Shown here one piece after another: positions 26,620-35,209 of a stretch of 64,000 nt of DNA. How positions within the stretch are numbered: position 1 is the first letter of the stretch; every line of letters starts with the position of its first letter. Location of the stretch: assembly GCA_020634855.1 (NCBI GenBank), contig JACKAU010000003.1:186001-250000 (forward strand). The letters run 5' to 3'. The stretch comes from Anaerolineales bacterium. Lineage in GTDB: Bacteria > Chloroflexota > Anaerolineae > 4572-78 > J111. A program made the position numbers and the translations under genes. The notes beneath the pieces were generated by a model that searched no databases, had not been told where the DNA came from, and saw only the letters and a list, made by a program, of their open reading frames with translations.

Positions 26620-27367
26620 TTTAGACCTCTCTGACCACTATAACCCTTCCATTAATACTTAAGAAACACATTCCTTTCCATATTTATTAATAGCCGATCG
26701 TAATCAATTAAAACTCAATTTCCCCTCAATTAGCTTGTTACCACCCTCAAAACTGGCTCTTTGCATCAACTGCGATCTGGGCTACGCTGGTTTGGGCTTC
26801 GTCACTGCTGTAGCGATCAAGATCTCCACAAAGTTAAACTCAGTTGTATCTGAAGGTACTTTGGTTTTAAGGTACTATCGGGCAATAGAACAAGTACCTT
26901 TAGCCGGTACTTTTGGCACTATAAATTTCCCCCCCAAACCGGTATCATTTTAGTGTGTTTTGTCTATCTTTTCGTTTCGATAGATACAGACTGTCTTATT
27001 TTGATATACAGTTTTATTAAATGAGACAGCAATTAGACCGCTTTTAAGACCGTTTAAATCCCAAATTTATGACTTTGATATTCAAATATTAAATCTATAT
27101 TTTCTTAACCCCTGAATTAAGAATTCTAACTTCATTCTTGTTGACTATGGTACTAGAAAAACAAGCTTCCCAATCAAACTCTACAGATAGATTAGATTTA
27201 AAGCCGATTTTGTTGTTCCTCGCTAACTTTGTCACCCCATCAGCCATTAAACTCAAGGCTGCGGTTTGGTGGCCCCATTATAGATTTTTCGTAACAAAAA
27301 AACTTCCATTATTTTGGTCTAATCTAGAAACAACCATTTCAAAGTAACGTAGCAAAGGAGATATTCG
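26620..27367. other. 748-bp A+T-rich gap before the SnoaL/GMC cluster
   Basis: No convincing gene; short open frames at 26735-26953 and 27138-27347 lack ribosome sites. AAGGTACT occurs at 26853-26860 and 26869-26876, its inverse AGTACCTT at 26893-26900, and GGTACTTTTGG at 26906-26916, which may be an operator cluster. AGACCGCTTTTAAGACCGTTT (from about 27033) is a short direct repeat. This gap probably carries the promoter for the whole 27.4-39 kb cluster and for the divergent patatin gene. Confidence 0.5.
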
Positions 27368-28201
27368 ATGACAAAAAAAATCTTGTGCTGCCTGTCTGAG
27401 TGGGGCTATTGGGGCGAGGAGTTGGTCGGCCCGTACGATGTTTTGACCGAACGAGGCTACAGCATCGACTTTATGACGCCCAAAGGCGCCAAGCCGCCGG
27501 CTCTACCGCCCAGCATGGAACCGGGCTATCTGGATCCGCCGCTGGACAAAGTTGTAACCGACAAACATTACGCCCAACGCACCCGCGAAATCCACGAGTC
27601 GGATCTGTTGAATTCTCCCATCAACCTGTCGGAATGGTTTCCGGCGATGCCCTATTTCAACAGCCAAAATTTCGGCCACGAACTGGAAAACTACTACAAC
27701 ATGCGCGATGAATGTTGGAACCAACTCAAAAAGTATGACGCCCTCCTGTTACCCGGCGGCAGCGGCCCGATGGTCGATATGGTCAACAACGAGCGCCTCC
27801 ATGACGTCATCCTGGGTTTCTACAGCCAAAACAAACTGATCGCGGCGGAGTGCTACTGCGTCACCTGCCTGGCCTTTGCCCGCGATTGGACCGAACGCAA
27901 AAGCATCATCTGGGGCAAACACGTGACCGGCCACGCCAGAGAGTATGATTACAAGGACGGCACCGGTTTTGCCAGAGCCGAAGTTGGCGGCGCTAACTTT
28001 GGCCCGCCCTTCTACCCGCTGGAGTACATCTTAAGAGATGCGGTCGGCCCTGACGGTCAATATCACGGTGGCGTCGGTCGAACCATTTCCACCATTTTGG
28101 ATTACCCCTTCCTGACCGGTCGCTCTACCCAAGACTCACGTCTGGTAGGCGAGTTGATGGTTCAAGTTTTAGAAGAAGGCTTGCAAAAATACGGCTGGTA
28201 A
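27368..28201 (+). CDS. DJ-1/PfpI (ThiJ) superfamily protein
   Basis: A 277-residue class I glutamine-amidotransferase-like protein. The DJ-1/PfpI core shows LLLPGGSGP and the nucleophile Cys in AAECYCVTCLA (near residue 160). The length and the extra segment after strand two resemble Hsp31/YhbO-type or larger ThiJ proteins that act on glyoxals or as hydratases/chaperones. AAAGGAG lies about 7 nt before the ATG. It is the first gene of the long cluster, ahead of a ThDP enzyme, so it may act on a reactive carbonyl. Confidence 0.84.
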   Translation: MTKKILCCLSEWGYWGEELVGPYDVLTERGYSIDFMTPKGAKPPALPPSMEPGYLDPPLDKVVTDKHYAQRTREIHESDLLNSPINLSEWFPAMPYFNSQNFGHELENYYNMRDECWNQLKKYDALLLPGGSGPMVDMVNNERLHDVILGFYSQNKLIAAECYCVTCLAFARDWTERKSIIWGKHVTGHAREYDYKDGTGFARAEVGGANFGPPFYPLEYILRDAVGPDGQYHGGVGRTISTILDYPFLTGRSTQDSRLVGELMVQVLEEGLQKYGW

Positions 28202-28216
28202 ACTGCCAATATTGAA

Positions 28217-28245
28217 AAGGGGAGCGAGTGCTGCTTGCTCCCCTT
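28217..28245. terminator. Strong GC hairpin between first two cluster genes
   Basis: AAGGGGAGCGAG (28217-28228), TGCTG, CTTGCTCCCCTT (28234-28245): a 12-bp stem with one G-T pair. There is no T-run after it, so it is more likely an RNA-processing or stabilising hairpin, or a partial attenuator, than a full terminator. Confidence 0.55.
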
Positions 28246-28301
28246 CCAGACACACTGTTCTATCACCTGTAATTCAGTTAAATTCAATCAAGGACAAGAA
28301 C

Positions 28302-29978
28302 ATGACCAAAAAAACCGGACGATTTGCAATCATTGAACAGTTTCTAGCCGATGGCATGGAGTACATGTTCGGCAACCCCGGAACGGTTGAACAGGGTTTT
28401 CTCGATGCCCTGGCCGAATATCCTCAAATGAAATATATCCTCACCTTGCAGGAGTCGGTCGCGTTGACGATGGGCGACGGCTATGCGCGAGCCACCCAAA
28501 AACCGACGCTAGTCCAGATTCACAGCACGCCGGGCTTAGGCAACACCCTCGGCGCGATGTACCAGGCCAAACGCGGCCACGCGCCTCTGGTGGTCATTGG
28601 TGGCGACGCCGGCCTAAAATATATGCCGATGGAAGCCCAAATGTACGGCGATCTGGTGGCCTTTGCCGAACCCGTCACCAAGTGGTCAACGATGGTCTTG
28701 GATCACCGCTCGCTGCTGCGCACCGTGCGGCGAGCCATCAAAGTGGCAGCCACCCCTCCGATGGGGCCGGTCTACGTCTGCCTCCCCGCCGATATTTTAG
28801 ATATGCCCGTTGCAGAAGAAGTTGTCCCGACCTCATTTCCTTCGACTCGCGTTGTACCCGATGACAACTTTATCAATGAAGCAGCCTCGATCCTGGCCGC
28901 GGCCAAGAACCCGATGATTTTTGTCGGCGACGGGGTGGCCTTTTCCGGCGCGCAGGATGCAGTAGCCAAACTGGCCGAAACGCTCGGTGCGGAAGTGTGG
29001 GGCGTCGACTCCGGCGAGTTGAACATTAGCTACGCCCATCCGCTCTGGATGGGGCAAACCGGCCACATGTTTGGCGAAAGCAGCCTGCCCATCACCAGCA
29101 AAGGCGACGTCAATTTTGTCGTCGGCACGTACATGGTTCCAGAGGTATTCCCGCACTTGGGCGGCATCTTCGCCCCCAACGCCAAAGTCATCCACGTCGA
29201 TCTCAACGCCTACGAAATCGCCAAAAATCATCCGGTTGATCTGGGCGTCGTCAGCGATCCCAAACTAACGGTGACCAAGTTAGTCGAAGCCCTGAGCGGA
29301 ATGATGACCGGCGAGCAGCGCCAGGCGGCTCAAACCCGCGGTGCAAAAATCGGCGAAGCCAATGCCCAGAAACGCCAGTCTCAAATCGACGCTGACATAG
29401 CGATCCGCAATGATGTGCCGATGCACCCGGCTCGCTTTATGGAAGAGTTGGCCGAATACCTGCCCAAAGACGCCGTCATCTTCGATGAAGCGTTGACCTC
29501 CTCCCCGGCCTTAACGCGCTACCTGCCGCCCAACCAACCGGGCCACTTCTTCCAAACGCGGGGCGGTTCGCTCGGCGTCGGTATCCCCGGCGCGTTGGGC
29601 GCTAAACTGGCCCACCCCGATAAAACCGTCATCGGTTTTTCCGGCGATGGCGGCAGTATGTACACCATCCAAGCGTTATGGACGGCCGCTCATCACAAAA
29701 TCAATACCAAATTCGTCATCTGCAACAACCAGAGCTACATGCTGTTGAAACTGAACATCAAGCAGTATTGGCAGGAACAAGGCGTCGCGGCCCATGCTTT
29801 CCCGAAACCGTTTGAACTGGCCGAGCCGGTCGTCGATTTTGTGGGCATTGCCAACTCGATGGGTGTGCCGGGGATCAAGGTTGAGAAGCCGGATCAAGTT
29901 GGGGCGGCTATCAAAAAGGCTCTCGCTCACGATGGTCCTTTTCTCATTGATCTGATCATCAGCAACGAATTACCCTAA
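28302..29978 (+). CDS. Thiamine-diphosphate enzyme, benzoylformate decarboxylase-like
   Basis: A 558-residue ThDP-dependent enzyme. The cofactor-activating Glu51 is in LTLQESVALTMGDGYA, and His74 in QIHSTPGLGN sits where benzoylformate decarboxylase has its active-site His70. The ThDP/Mg motif begins GDGGSMY (448-454) and ends with NN about 27 residues later. It has the usual Pyr, central and PP domains. Likely reaction: non-oxidative decarboxylation of a 2-oxo acid, or carboligation. The ATG at 28302 is used; in-frame sequence back to 28212 is intergenic hairpin. No catalytic subunit partner is needed. Confidence 0.88.
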   Translation: MTKKTGRFAIIEQFLADGMEYMFGNPGTVEQGFLDALAEYPQMKYILTLQESVALTMGDGYARATQKPTLVQIHSTPGLGNTLGAMYQAKRGHAPLVVIGGDAGLKYMPMEAQMYGDLVAFAEPVTKWSTMVLDHRSLLRTVRRAIKVAATPPMGPVYVCLPADILDMPVAEEVVPTSFPSTRVVPDDNFINEAASILAAAKNPMIFVGDGVAFSGAQDAVAKLAETLGAEVWGVDSGELNISYAHPLWMGQTGHMFGESSLPITSKGDVNFVVGTYMVPEVFPHLGGIFAPNAKVIHVDLNAYEIAKNHPVDLGVVSDPKLTVTKLVEALSGMMTGEQRQAAQTRGAKIGEANAQKRQSQIDADIAIRNDVPMHPARFMEELAEYLPKDAVIFDEALTSSPALTRYLPPNQPGHFFQTRGGSLGVGIPGALGAKLAHPDKTVIGFSGDGGSMYTIQALWTAAHHKINTKFVICNNQSYMLLKLNIKQYWQEQGVAAHAFPKPFELAEPVVDFVGIANSMGVPGIKVEKPDQVGAAIKKALAHDGPFLIDLIISNELP

Positions 29979-30004
29979 CTCAACTACAGTCAAGGAGAAA
30001 CCGT

Positions 30005-30934
30005 ATGCCAACCGATCTCGTGGTCACATCACGCCGCTACTTTTATGAGATTATGAACCAGGCCAATCGCAACACGATGGAAGAAATTCTGTCCTCTGAC
30101 TTTGTCTTTACCCTGCCGACCCACCCCGACCCGTATCGAGGCCCGGACGGCTTCAACCAATTGGTTTCGATGCTGCACGGAGCCTTTCCCGATTTCTATA
30201 TTAACCCGCAAGAAATGGTTTCCGAAAGCAACACTGTGGTTACGCGCTGGCGAGGCGGCGGCACCCATAAAGGGGGAGCGCTGCACACCACCAAAGGCGA
30301 CTTGCCGGCCACCGGTCGATTTTTCGAAATCGAAGGAATTACCTGGCACATCTACGACGACAACGGGCAGATCGTCCGCGCCATCGGTCACGAGGATACG
30401 CTGGGGCTGTTAATGCAATTAGGCGTTATGCCCTCGGCTCCGCCGGTTCAAGTATCGCCGGAAGCCGGGCGGGCGATAGTGGGTCGCTTCTTTGGCGAAA
30501 TCATGAACCAAGGCAAGCTCAATGTGGTCGATGACATTATCCATCCGGAGTTTTCGATCCACATGCCGCGCAACCCCGAACCGTTTTTAATGTTCACGCC
30601 GTACAAACGATCCGTGCCGCTGGCCGCCAAGCGCCCCAAGCCGGCGCTTCAGGGACACGCTGCCTTGAAGGATTATGTCTCTGAAATGCGATCCGCTTTT
30701 CCAGACCTGAAATATGACGTACTGTTAGAAGCCGCCGAAGTCGATCGCGTGGCGAGCCGGTGGCAGTTGACCGGAACCCACACCGGCAAATTTATGGGCG
30801 TTCCGGGCAGCGGCAAAACGTTTAACCTTCTAGGCATTGCCATCTTTACCTTTTTGGAAGGAAAACTGTACAGCGCCAGTTTCAATGAACACGACCTGGG
30901 CCTGATGCAGCAACTTGGACTTTTACCGACCTAG
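30005..30934 (+). CDS. Protein with two tandem SnoaL-like (NTF2-fold) domains
   Basis: A 309-residue protein made of two SnoaL/ester-cyclase-like domains (about 5-140 and 152-309). Each contains the family pattern FPDFxxxxxE/FPDLKYDV, a TRWRGGGTHKG or SRWQLTGTHTG strand and a closing GLLMQLG or GLMQQLG helix. The second has an insert (about 195-225). SnoaL-like proteins include polyketide cyclases and many small-molecule isomerases and hydratases. AAGGAGA precedes the ATG by 6 nt. It is 26 nt after the ThDP gene. Confidence 0.86.
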   Translation: MPTDLVVTSRRYFYEIMNQANRNTMEEILSSDFVFTLPTHPDPYRGPDGFNQLVSMLHGAFPDFYINPQEMVSESNTVVTRWRGGGTHKGGALHTTKGDLPATGRFFEIEGITWHIYDDNGQIVRAIGHEDTLGLLMQLGVMPSAPPVQVSPEAGRAIVGRFFGEIMNQGKLNVVDDIIHPEFSIHMPRNPEPFLMFTPYKRSVPLAAKRPKPALQGHAALKDYVSEMRSAFPDLKYDVLLEAAEVDRVASRWQLTGTHTGKFMGVPGSGKTFNLLGIAIFTFLEGKLYSASFNEHDLGLMQQLGLLPT

Positions 30935-31003
30935 AACTTTCACTCTGACGTTAAATTCATCCTACCAACCAATAAAACTTTACTGTAAACGGAGAATGTT
31001 CAA

Positions 31004-31450
31004 ATGCGAACTCCTGAACAAAACAATGCCATTGCTGTAGAATTTTTTGATACGGCCTGGAACAAAGGCGAAATCCGAGTCGATCTCCTGCATCCGGAAG
31101 CCGTCGATCATTCAGCGGTCGGCGGTGAGAAAAAAACGGAGACGGGGGCAGAGAGCTTCAAGAAAATCGTCAACATGTTTCGCTCGGCGATGCCAGATGT
31201 ATCGCTCCAGATCCACGATGAGGTTTACGCCGGGGATCGCGTGGTGCATCGCTGGGAAATCAACGGCACCGACACCGGTGGATTTATGGGGTTACCGCCG
31301 ACGAACAAACCGCTCTCGTTTACCGGCACCACCATCGCCCGGTTTAAAGACGGCAAAATCATCGAGCGCTGGGCCAATGTCGATGAACTGGGCCTGTTAC
31401 AGCAGCTCGGTATCGTACCGCCGCCGCCGAACGGCTCAAACGGCCACTAA
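31004..31450 (+). CDS. SnoaL-like (NTF2-fold) protein, tandem paralogue 1
   Basis: A 148-residue single SnoaL-like domain: FFDTAWNKGE, the AVDHSAVGG loop, AMPDVSLQIHDE, VVHRWEINGTDTGGFMG and the ending WANVDELGLLQQLG. It is closely similar over its full length to the gene at 31647, including the PPPPNG tail, so the two arose by tandem duplication. A hairpin repeat has inserted or formed between them. Confidence 0.86.
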   Translation: MRTPEQNNAIAVEFFDTAWNKGEIRVDLLHPEAVDHSAVGGEKKTETGAESFKKIVNMFRSAMPDVSLQIHDEVYAGDRVVHRWEINGTDTGGFMGLPPTNKPLSFTGTTIARFKDGKIIERWANVDELGLLQQLGIVPPPPNGSNGH

Positions 31451-31486
31451 GGATCGTGAATTAAACAACTTCCGTATTTGAATTTA

Positions 31487-31571
31487 GGTAATCGGTAATT
31501 GGTAAATAGTAACTGGTAATTGGTTATTCAATCTCCAGTCTCCAATTACCAGTTACCAATTACGAATTACC
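31487..31571. repeat. Heptad-word intergenic hairpin (GGTAATT words)
   Basis: Words of GGTAAT(C/T/A) on the left and ATTACC on the right. GTAACTGGTAATTGG (31509-31523) pairs perfectly with CCAATTACCAGTTAC (31542-31556), 15 bp, with an 18-nt loop. It sits inside the cluster between two paralogues, so if it terminates transcription it does so only in part. Confidence 0.82.
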
Positions 31572-31646
31572 CATACATTGAAATTATCCTATTACCATAG
31601 GTTAATTAATCCAATCAAATTCATAAATCTTAAGGAGACTATCACT

Positions 31647-32087
31647 ATGTCACTCACTCCCCAAGAAAATAACGATTTAGCCATTAAGTTTTTTGAAACT
31701 GCTTGGAACACCGGTGAGATTATAGAAGACCTCATCGACCCGCAAGCGGTTGACCACTCTTCGGTGGGTGGTAAAGAAAAAGCGGATGTTGGCCGGGAAA
31801 GTTTTAAGAAAATTATTGGCATGTTCCGGGCCGCAATGCCTGACATTAAACTGGATGTTCAAGACGAAATTTTTGTCGATGATAAAGTCGTTCACCGCTG
31901 GGTGATGACCGGCACCGACACCGGCGGCGTCATGGGCATGCCCCCTTCGAACAAAAACTTGACCTTTTCAGGCACAACCATCGTGCGCTTTAAAGATGGC
32001 AAAATTGTTGAACGCTGGGCCAACGTCGATGAATTGGGCCTATTACAACAGCTTGGCGTTGCTCCGCCTCCTCCTAACGGAAACTAA
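31647..32087 (+). CDS. SnoaL-like (NTF2-fold) protein, tandem paralogue 2
   Basis: A 146-residue SnoaL-like protein nearly parallel to the gene at 31004: FFETAWNTGE, AVDHSSVGG, AMPDIKLDVQDE, VVHRWVMTGTDTGGVMG, WANVDELGLLQQLG. The ATG at 31647 with AAGGAG 9 nt upstream is the start; the frame is open further upstream but not coding. The conserved His/Asp residues in DHS and HRW are candidates for the active site. Confidence 0.86.
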   Translation: MSLTPQENNDLAIKFFETAWNTGEIIEDLIDPQAVDHSSVGGKEKADVGRESFKKIIGMFRAAMPDIKLDVQDEIFVDDKVVHRWVMTGTDTGGVMGMPPSNKNLTFSGTTIVRFKDGKIVERWANVDELGLLQQLGVAPPPPNGN

Positions 32088-32163
32088 GATAACTCCTTGT
32101 TCGTAATAACGTCTTTAGCCATCCCTTAGGCCATAACTACGAACGCTCCTATTCAGTGTGCCG

Positions 32164-32192
32164 GGGTGCTGCGGACACGGTTCGCAGCACCC
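32164..32192. terminator. GC-rich hairpin inside the SnoaL cluster
   Basis: GGGTGCTGCG (32164-32173), GACACGGTT, CGCAGCACCC (32183-32192): a perfect 10-bp stem. No T-run follows directly. It lies 77 nt after one SnoaL gene and 39 nt before the next. Confidence 0.5.
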
Positions 32193-32230
32193 TCAATCAA
32201 TTACTTCGTTAAAAATAAGGAGACTTAAAA

Positions 32231-32653
32231 ATGTCAGCAGCAGCAAAGAGAGAGATTATTCGTCAATTTTTTGAAGATATTTGGACTGATCAGAATATGG
32301 AACTGGCGGATGAAGTTCTGGATCCCGACTTTAGCTTCGCTCTTCCTTTTGTCACCCTCGAAAACCGCGATGCTTTCAAGCAGCTTGTACTGCACAATCA
32401 TGTCGCCTGGCAGGATTTGACCTACACCTTGCTTGACTCCGTGGCCGATGAAGAAAAAGCGGCCGCCTACTGGCGCTCTAGTGGAACCCACGTTAATACT
32501 TGGAATGGTATCGAGGCCACCGGAAATAAGATGTCAATTGAAGGTATCACCTTCTTCAATTTTTCCAACGGCAAACTACTGCAAGCCCATGTTCAAAATG
32601 ACTTCACCAAACTGCTCCATCAGCTCGGTGTTTCGGAATTACCCAAGAGATAG
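32231..32653 (+). CDS. SnoaL-like (NTF2-fold) protein
   Basis: A 140-residue single-domain SnoaL-like protein: FFEDIWTDQNMELADEVLDPDF at the N terminus, YWRSSGTHVNTWNGIEATG in the core strand and TKLLHQLGV at the end. It is more distant from the two tandem paralogues. AAGGAGA lies about 8 nt before the ATG. The next gene starts 10 nt after its stop, so they are one transcript. Confidence 0.83.
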   Translation: MSAAAKREIIRQFFEDIWTDQNMELADEVLDPDFSFALPFVTLENRDAFKQLVLHNHVAWQDLTYTLLDSVADEEKAAAYWRSSGTHVNTWNGIEATGNKMSIEGITFFNFSNGKLLQAHVQNDFTKLLHQLGVSELPKR

Positions 32654-32662
32654 TTCAATTCG

Positions 32663-33148
32663 ATGATTGACTTTAACCTGGAGCATATCTTTAGCTTCAC
32701 CGTCGAGTTAGGGGGCATGGATGTCATCGCGCCCCTGCCGGAAGGTGTTCGCGCTAATGTCTACATCAAAAGTGGTCGTGTCGAAGGACCAAAGGTTCAA
32801 GGCGAGATCAAACCCGTCGGAGGGAACTGGTCGATCCTACACCCTGACGGCGTATATGAGATCAACTACCAACTGATGGTTGAGACGCCTGACCAGGCCC
32901 TAATTTACATCACGTGCGACGGCACCGGCGACTTTGGCGAGGGAGCTTACCAACAATACTTTCAAGACCCCGGCGAGCGGGGACAAGGCGGGCGTGAAAT
33001 GTCTCGCTATCGTCCCCATCGCACCAGGGCCAGATGTCGTACAGCGCATCCGGACTACCTGTGGCTCAATCGACTGTTTTGCTTAGGCATTGGCCAGGGG
33101 GATGCTCGGGAATGGAACGTAGTTTACGACGTCTACGCCGTCAGTTAA
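32663..33148 (+). CDS. DUF3237-family protein
   Basis: A 161-residue beta-rich protein matching DUF3237: LEHIFSFTVELGG at the start, GGNWSILHPDGVYEINYQL in the middle, YRPHRTRARCRTAHPDYLWLNRLFCLGIGQ near the end (positions about 113-142) and VVYDVYAV at the C terminus. The family function is not established; members often sit beside oxidoreductases of secondary or aromatic metabolism. It starts 10 nt after the SnoaL gene and is followed by a GMC oxidoreductase. Confidence 0.83.
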   Translation: MIDFNLEHIFSFTVELGGMDVIAPLPEGVRANVYIKSGRVEGPKVQGEIKPVGGNWSILHPDGVYEINYQLMVETPDQALIYITCDGTGDFGEGAYQQYFQDPGERGQGGREMSRYRPHRTRARCRTAHPDYLWLNRLFCLGIGQGDAREWNVVYDVYAVS

Positions 33149-33169
33149 GGCACGAGTAAGGATTTGAAC

Positions 33170-34690
33170 ATGGCAAAATCATCATTTGACTACATCATCA
33201 TTGGGGCGGGAGCAGCCGGTTGTGTTCTGGCTAATCGGCTCAGTTCTCAAGCGGCAAACAAGGTGCTGCTGCTTGAGGCCGGTGAGACAGATACCAATGA
33301 ACACATCCATCAGTTAGGTGGCTTCACCCAACTCTGGGGCTCTGACGTCGATTGGAAATTCACCACCTCCGAGCAGAAAGCGCTGAACGGCCGTCAAATC
33401 CTGATCAATCAAGGCAAAGTGATCGGCGGCAGCTCTTCGATCAACGCCATGATGCACGTGCGCGGCAACCCTCGTAATTTCGACTGTTGGCGGGAGCAAG
33501 GCAATGAAGGGTGGGGCTATGAGGATGTCCTGCCCTACTTCAAAAAAATCGAAGATTACGACGGGGGCGAATCCCCCTACCACGCGACCGGCGGGCCGAT
33601 GAGCGTCCGGGACTGTCCCGATATCAATGCCCGATCCGAGCATTTTATGAACGGCGCGGTCGAAGCCGGCTATGATGGCCCCAATTGGGATTATAACGGC
33701 GCACGACAAGAGAACGGAGCCGGGCTACTCCAGTTTAACATCACTAAAGACGGCCAGCGTCACAGCGCCGCGACCGCCTATCTCGATCCGGTCAGAAGTC
33801 GCACCAATCTGACGATCACGACCGGAGCCGAAGTCACCAAGATTCTGATCGAAAATGGCCGGACGGTTGGCGTTGAGTACAATCAGGCCGGTGAAACCAA
33901 GCAAGTTTACACCGACGGCGAGGTTATCGTGTGCGCCGGCGCGTTTGTATCGCCCAAGATTCTGATGCTGTCGGGCATTGGGCCGGCTGACCAGCTTCAA
34001 GCCCACGGCATCGATATCGCCGTCGATCTTCCCGGCGTGGGGCAGAACTTACAAGACCATTTACAGTTACCGGTGATTTATCGATCCAACGTTGAGTTAC
34101 CCACACCGACATTACTGACCGGGAATGTATTGTTCACCTCGACTAAAAACGGTCGGCCGGGATCGACGCCTGATTTACAATTGAACTTCATCCCGGCAGC
34201 CCCGGCTCCCCTACTGCCGGTTTTGCCGGATTTCGGTGGCCCGGTCTGCATTTTCCTGCCGATTTTGGTGCAGCCGCAGAGCATCGGCGAGGTCAAATTG
34301 CGCTCGGCCAATCCATACGAGGCTCCGGTGATCAATCCTAACTACTTGCAGGCCGAAGCCGATGTCCAAGTTTTTCAGCGAGCGCTTGAAATAATTCGGA
34401 CCATCGCCGGCGCCACGGCCTTTGGCGATCTAAACGGCGGTGAAATTGCTCCCGGCGCAATGGAACTCGATGAGTTTATTCGCGCCAACGTCTCCACCCT
34501 GTGGCACCCCGCCGGAACCTGCAAAATGGGGCAAGATGCGATGGCTGTCGTTTCGGCAGACCTACGCGTTAAAGGCATCGACGGATTGCGGGTGGGGGAT
34601 GCGTCGGTGATGCCCCAAGTTACCAGCGGCAACACCCACGTTCCGACGCTGATGATTGCTGAAAAACTGGCCGATATGATCCTGGTCTAA
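33170..34690 (+). CDS. GMC-family FAD oxidoreductase, copy 1
   Basis: A 506-residue glucose-methanol-choline oxidoreductase. The FAD motif is IIGAGAAGCVLANRL near the N terminus, signature 1 is GKVIGGSSSINAMMHVRG, signature 2 is GAFVSPKILMLSGIGP, and the catalytic His is in WHPAGTCKMG with the second Asn/His in SGNTHVPTLM. It should oxidise an alcohol to a carbonyl. It is closest to choline/alcohol dehydrogenases. The ATG at 33170 with AAGGAT upstream is preferred to a TTG at 33164. It is a clear paralogue of the gene at 35210. Confidence 0.92.
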   Translation: MAKSSFDYIIIGAGAAGCVLANRLSSQAANKVLLLEAGETDTNEHIHQLGGFTQLWGSDVDWKFTTSEQKALNGRQILINQGKVIGGSSSINAMMHVRGNPRNFDCWREQGNEGWGYEDVLPYFKKIEDYDGGESPYHATGGPMSVRDCPDINARSEHFMNGAVEAGYDGPNWDYNGARQENGAGLLQFNITKDGQRHSAATAYLDPVRSRTNLTITTGAEVTKILIENGRTVGVEYNQAGETKQVYTDGEVIVCAGAFVSPKILMLSGIGPADQLQAHGIDIAVDLPGVGQNLQDHLQLPVIYRSNVELPTPTLLTGNVLFTSTKNGRPGSTPDLQLNFIPAAPAPLLPVLPDFGGPVCIFLPILVQPQSIGEVKLRSANPYEAPVINPNYLQAEADVQVFQRALEIIRTIAGATAFGDLNGGEIAPGAMELDEFIRANVSTLWHPAGTCKMGQDAMAVVSADLRVKGIDGLRVGDASVMPQVTSGNTHVPTLMIAEKLADMILV

Positions 34691-34730
34691 CTTTTCTATT
34701 CAAACCATAGCAGAAAGAGGAAGTAGCCTT

Positions 34731-35174
34731 ATGAGCATGTCAAAAGAAAAAATTGATACATTTGTTAAGGCTTGGTACCAAGCCCTAGATTTCCATGTCC
34801 CGATTGAACAAGTTTATCCCATGCTGGCTGAAACCGGGCTTAACGTGCAGTTTCCTGATGGCGACATCCGCGATTATGACAGTTTCAAGGTTTGGTATGA
34901 TCGAGTCACCAACCTCTTTTTTGACGAGAACCACTACGTCCAGAGCGTGACCGTCGTCGAAGAAAGCGACGATGAAGCCGTGCTCGACGTTATTGTCGGC
35001 TGGCAGGCCAGTTGGTGGGAGCCGCCCGCAGCTAAAAGCAAACGCACCTCGATGACCGCTACGCAGCAGTGGAAGGTGAAAGCCTCGGACAGCAATGCTT
35101 ACGGGATGGTCATTGTGAACTACAACGCCACGGTAAAACCATTTGAGTATGCCCCTGGCTTTGCTCAACTCTAA
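34731..35174 (+). CDS. SnoaL/NTF2-fold-like small protein
   Basis: A 147-residue protein with the NTF2-fold pattern: an N-terminal helix pair (KAWYQALDFHV, YPMLAETGLNVQFPDGD), a DYDSFKVWYDRVTNLFFDENH helix and strands ending in YGMVIVNYNATVKPFEY. It is more divergent than the other SnoaL proteins here. It lies between two GMC oxidoreductase genes (40 and 35 nt gaps), so it is probably part of the same pathway, perhaps handling the oxidised product. Confidence 0.75.
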   Translation: MSMSKEKIDTFVKAWYQALDFHVPIEQVYPMLAETGLNVQFPDGDIRDYDSFKVWYDRVTNLFFDENHYVQSVTVVEESDDEAVLDVIVGWQASWWEPPAAKSKRTSMTATQQWKVKASDSNAYGMVIVNYNATVKPFEYAPGFAQL

Positions 35175-35209
35175 AAATCCAAATCCATCGGCGGAATAAG
35201 GAGAATCCT

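Noticed and set aside
26735..27347. Two short plus-strand frames (26735-26953, 27138-27347) in the gap before the cluster
   Set aside because: No ribosome site, no recognised motif and composition of intergenic DNA.
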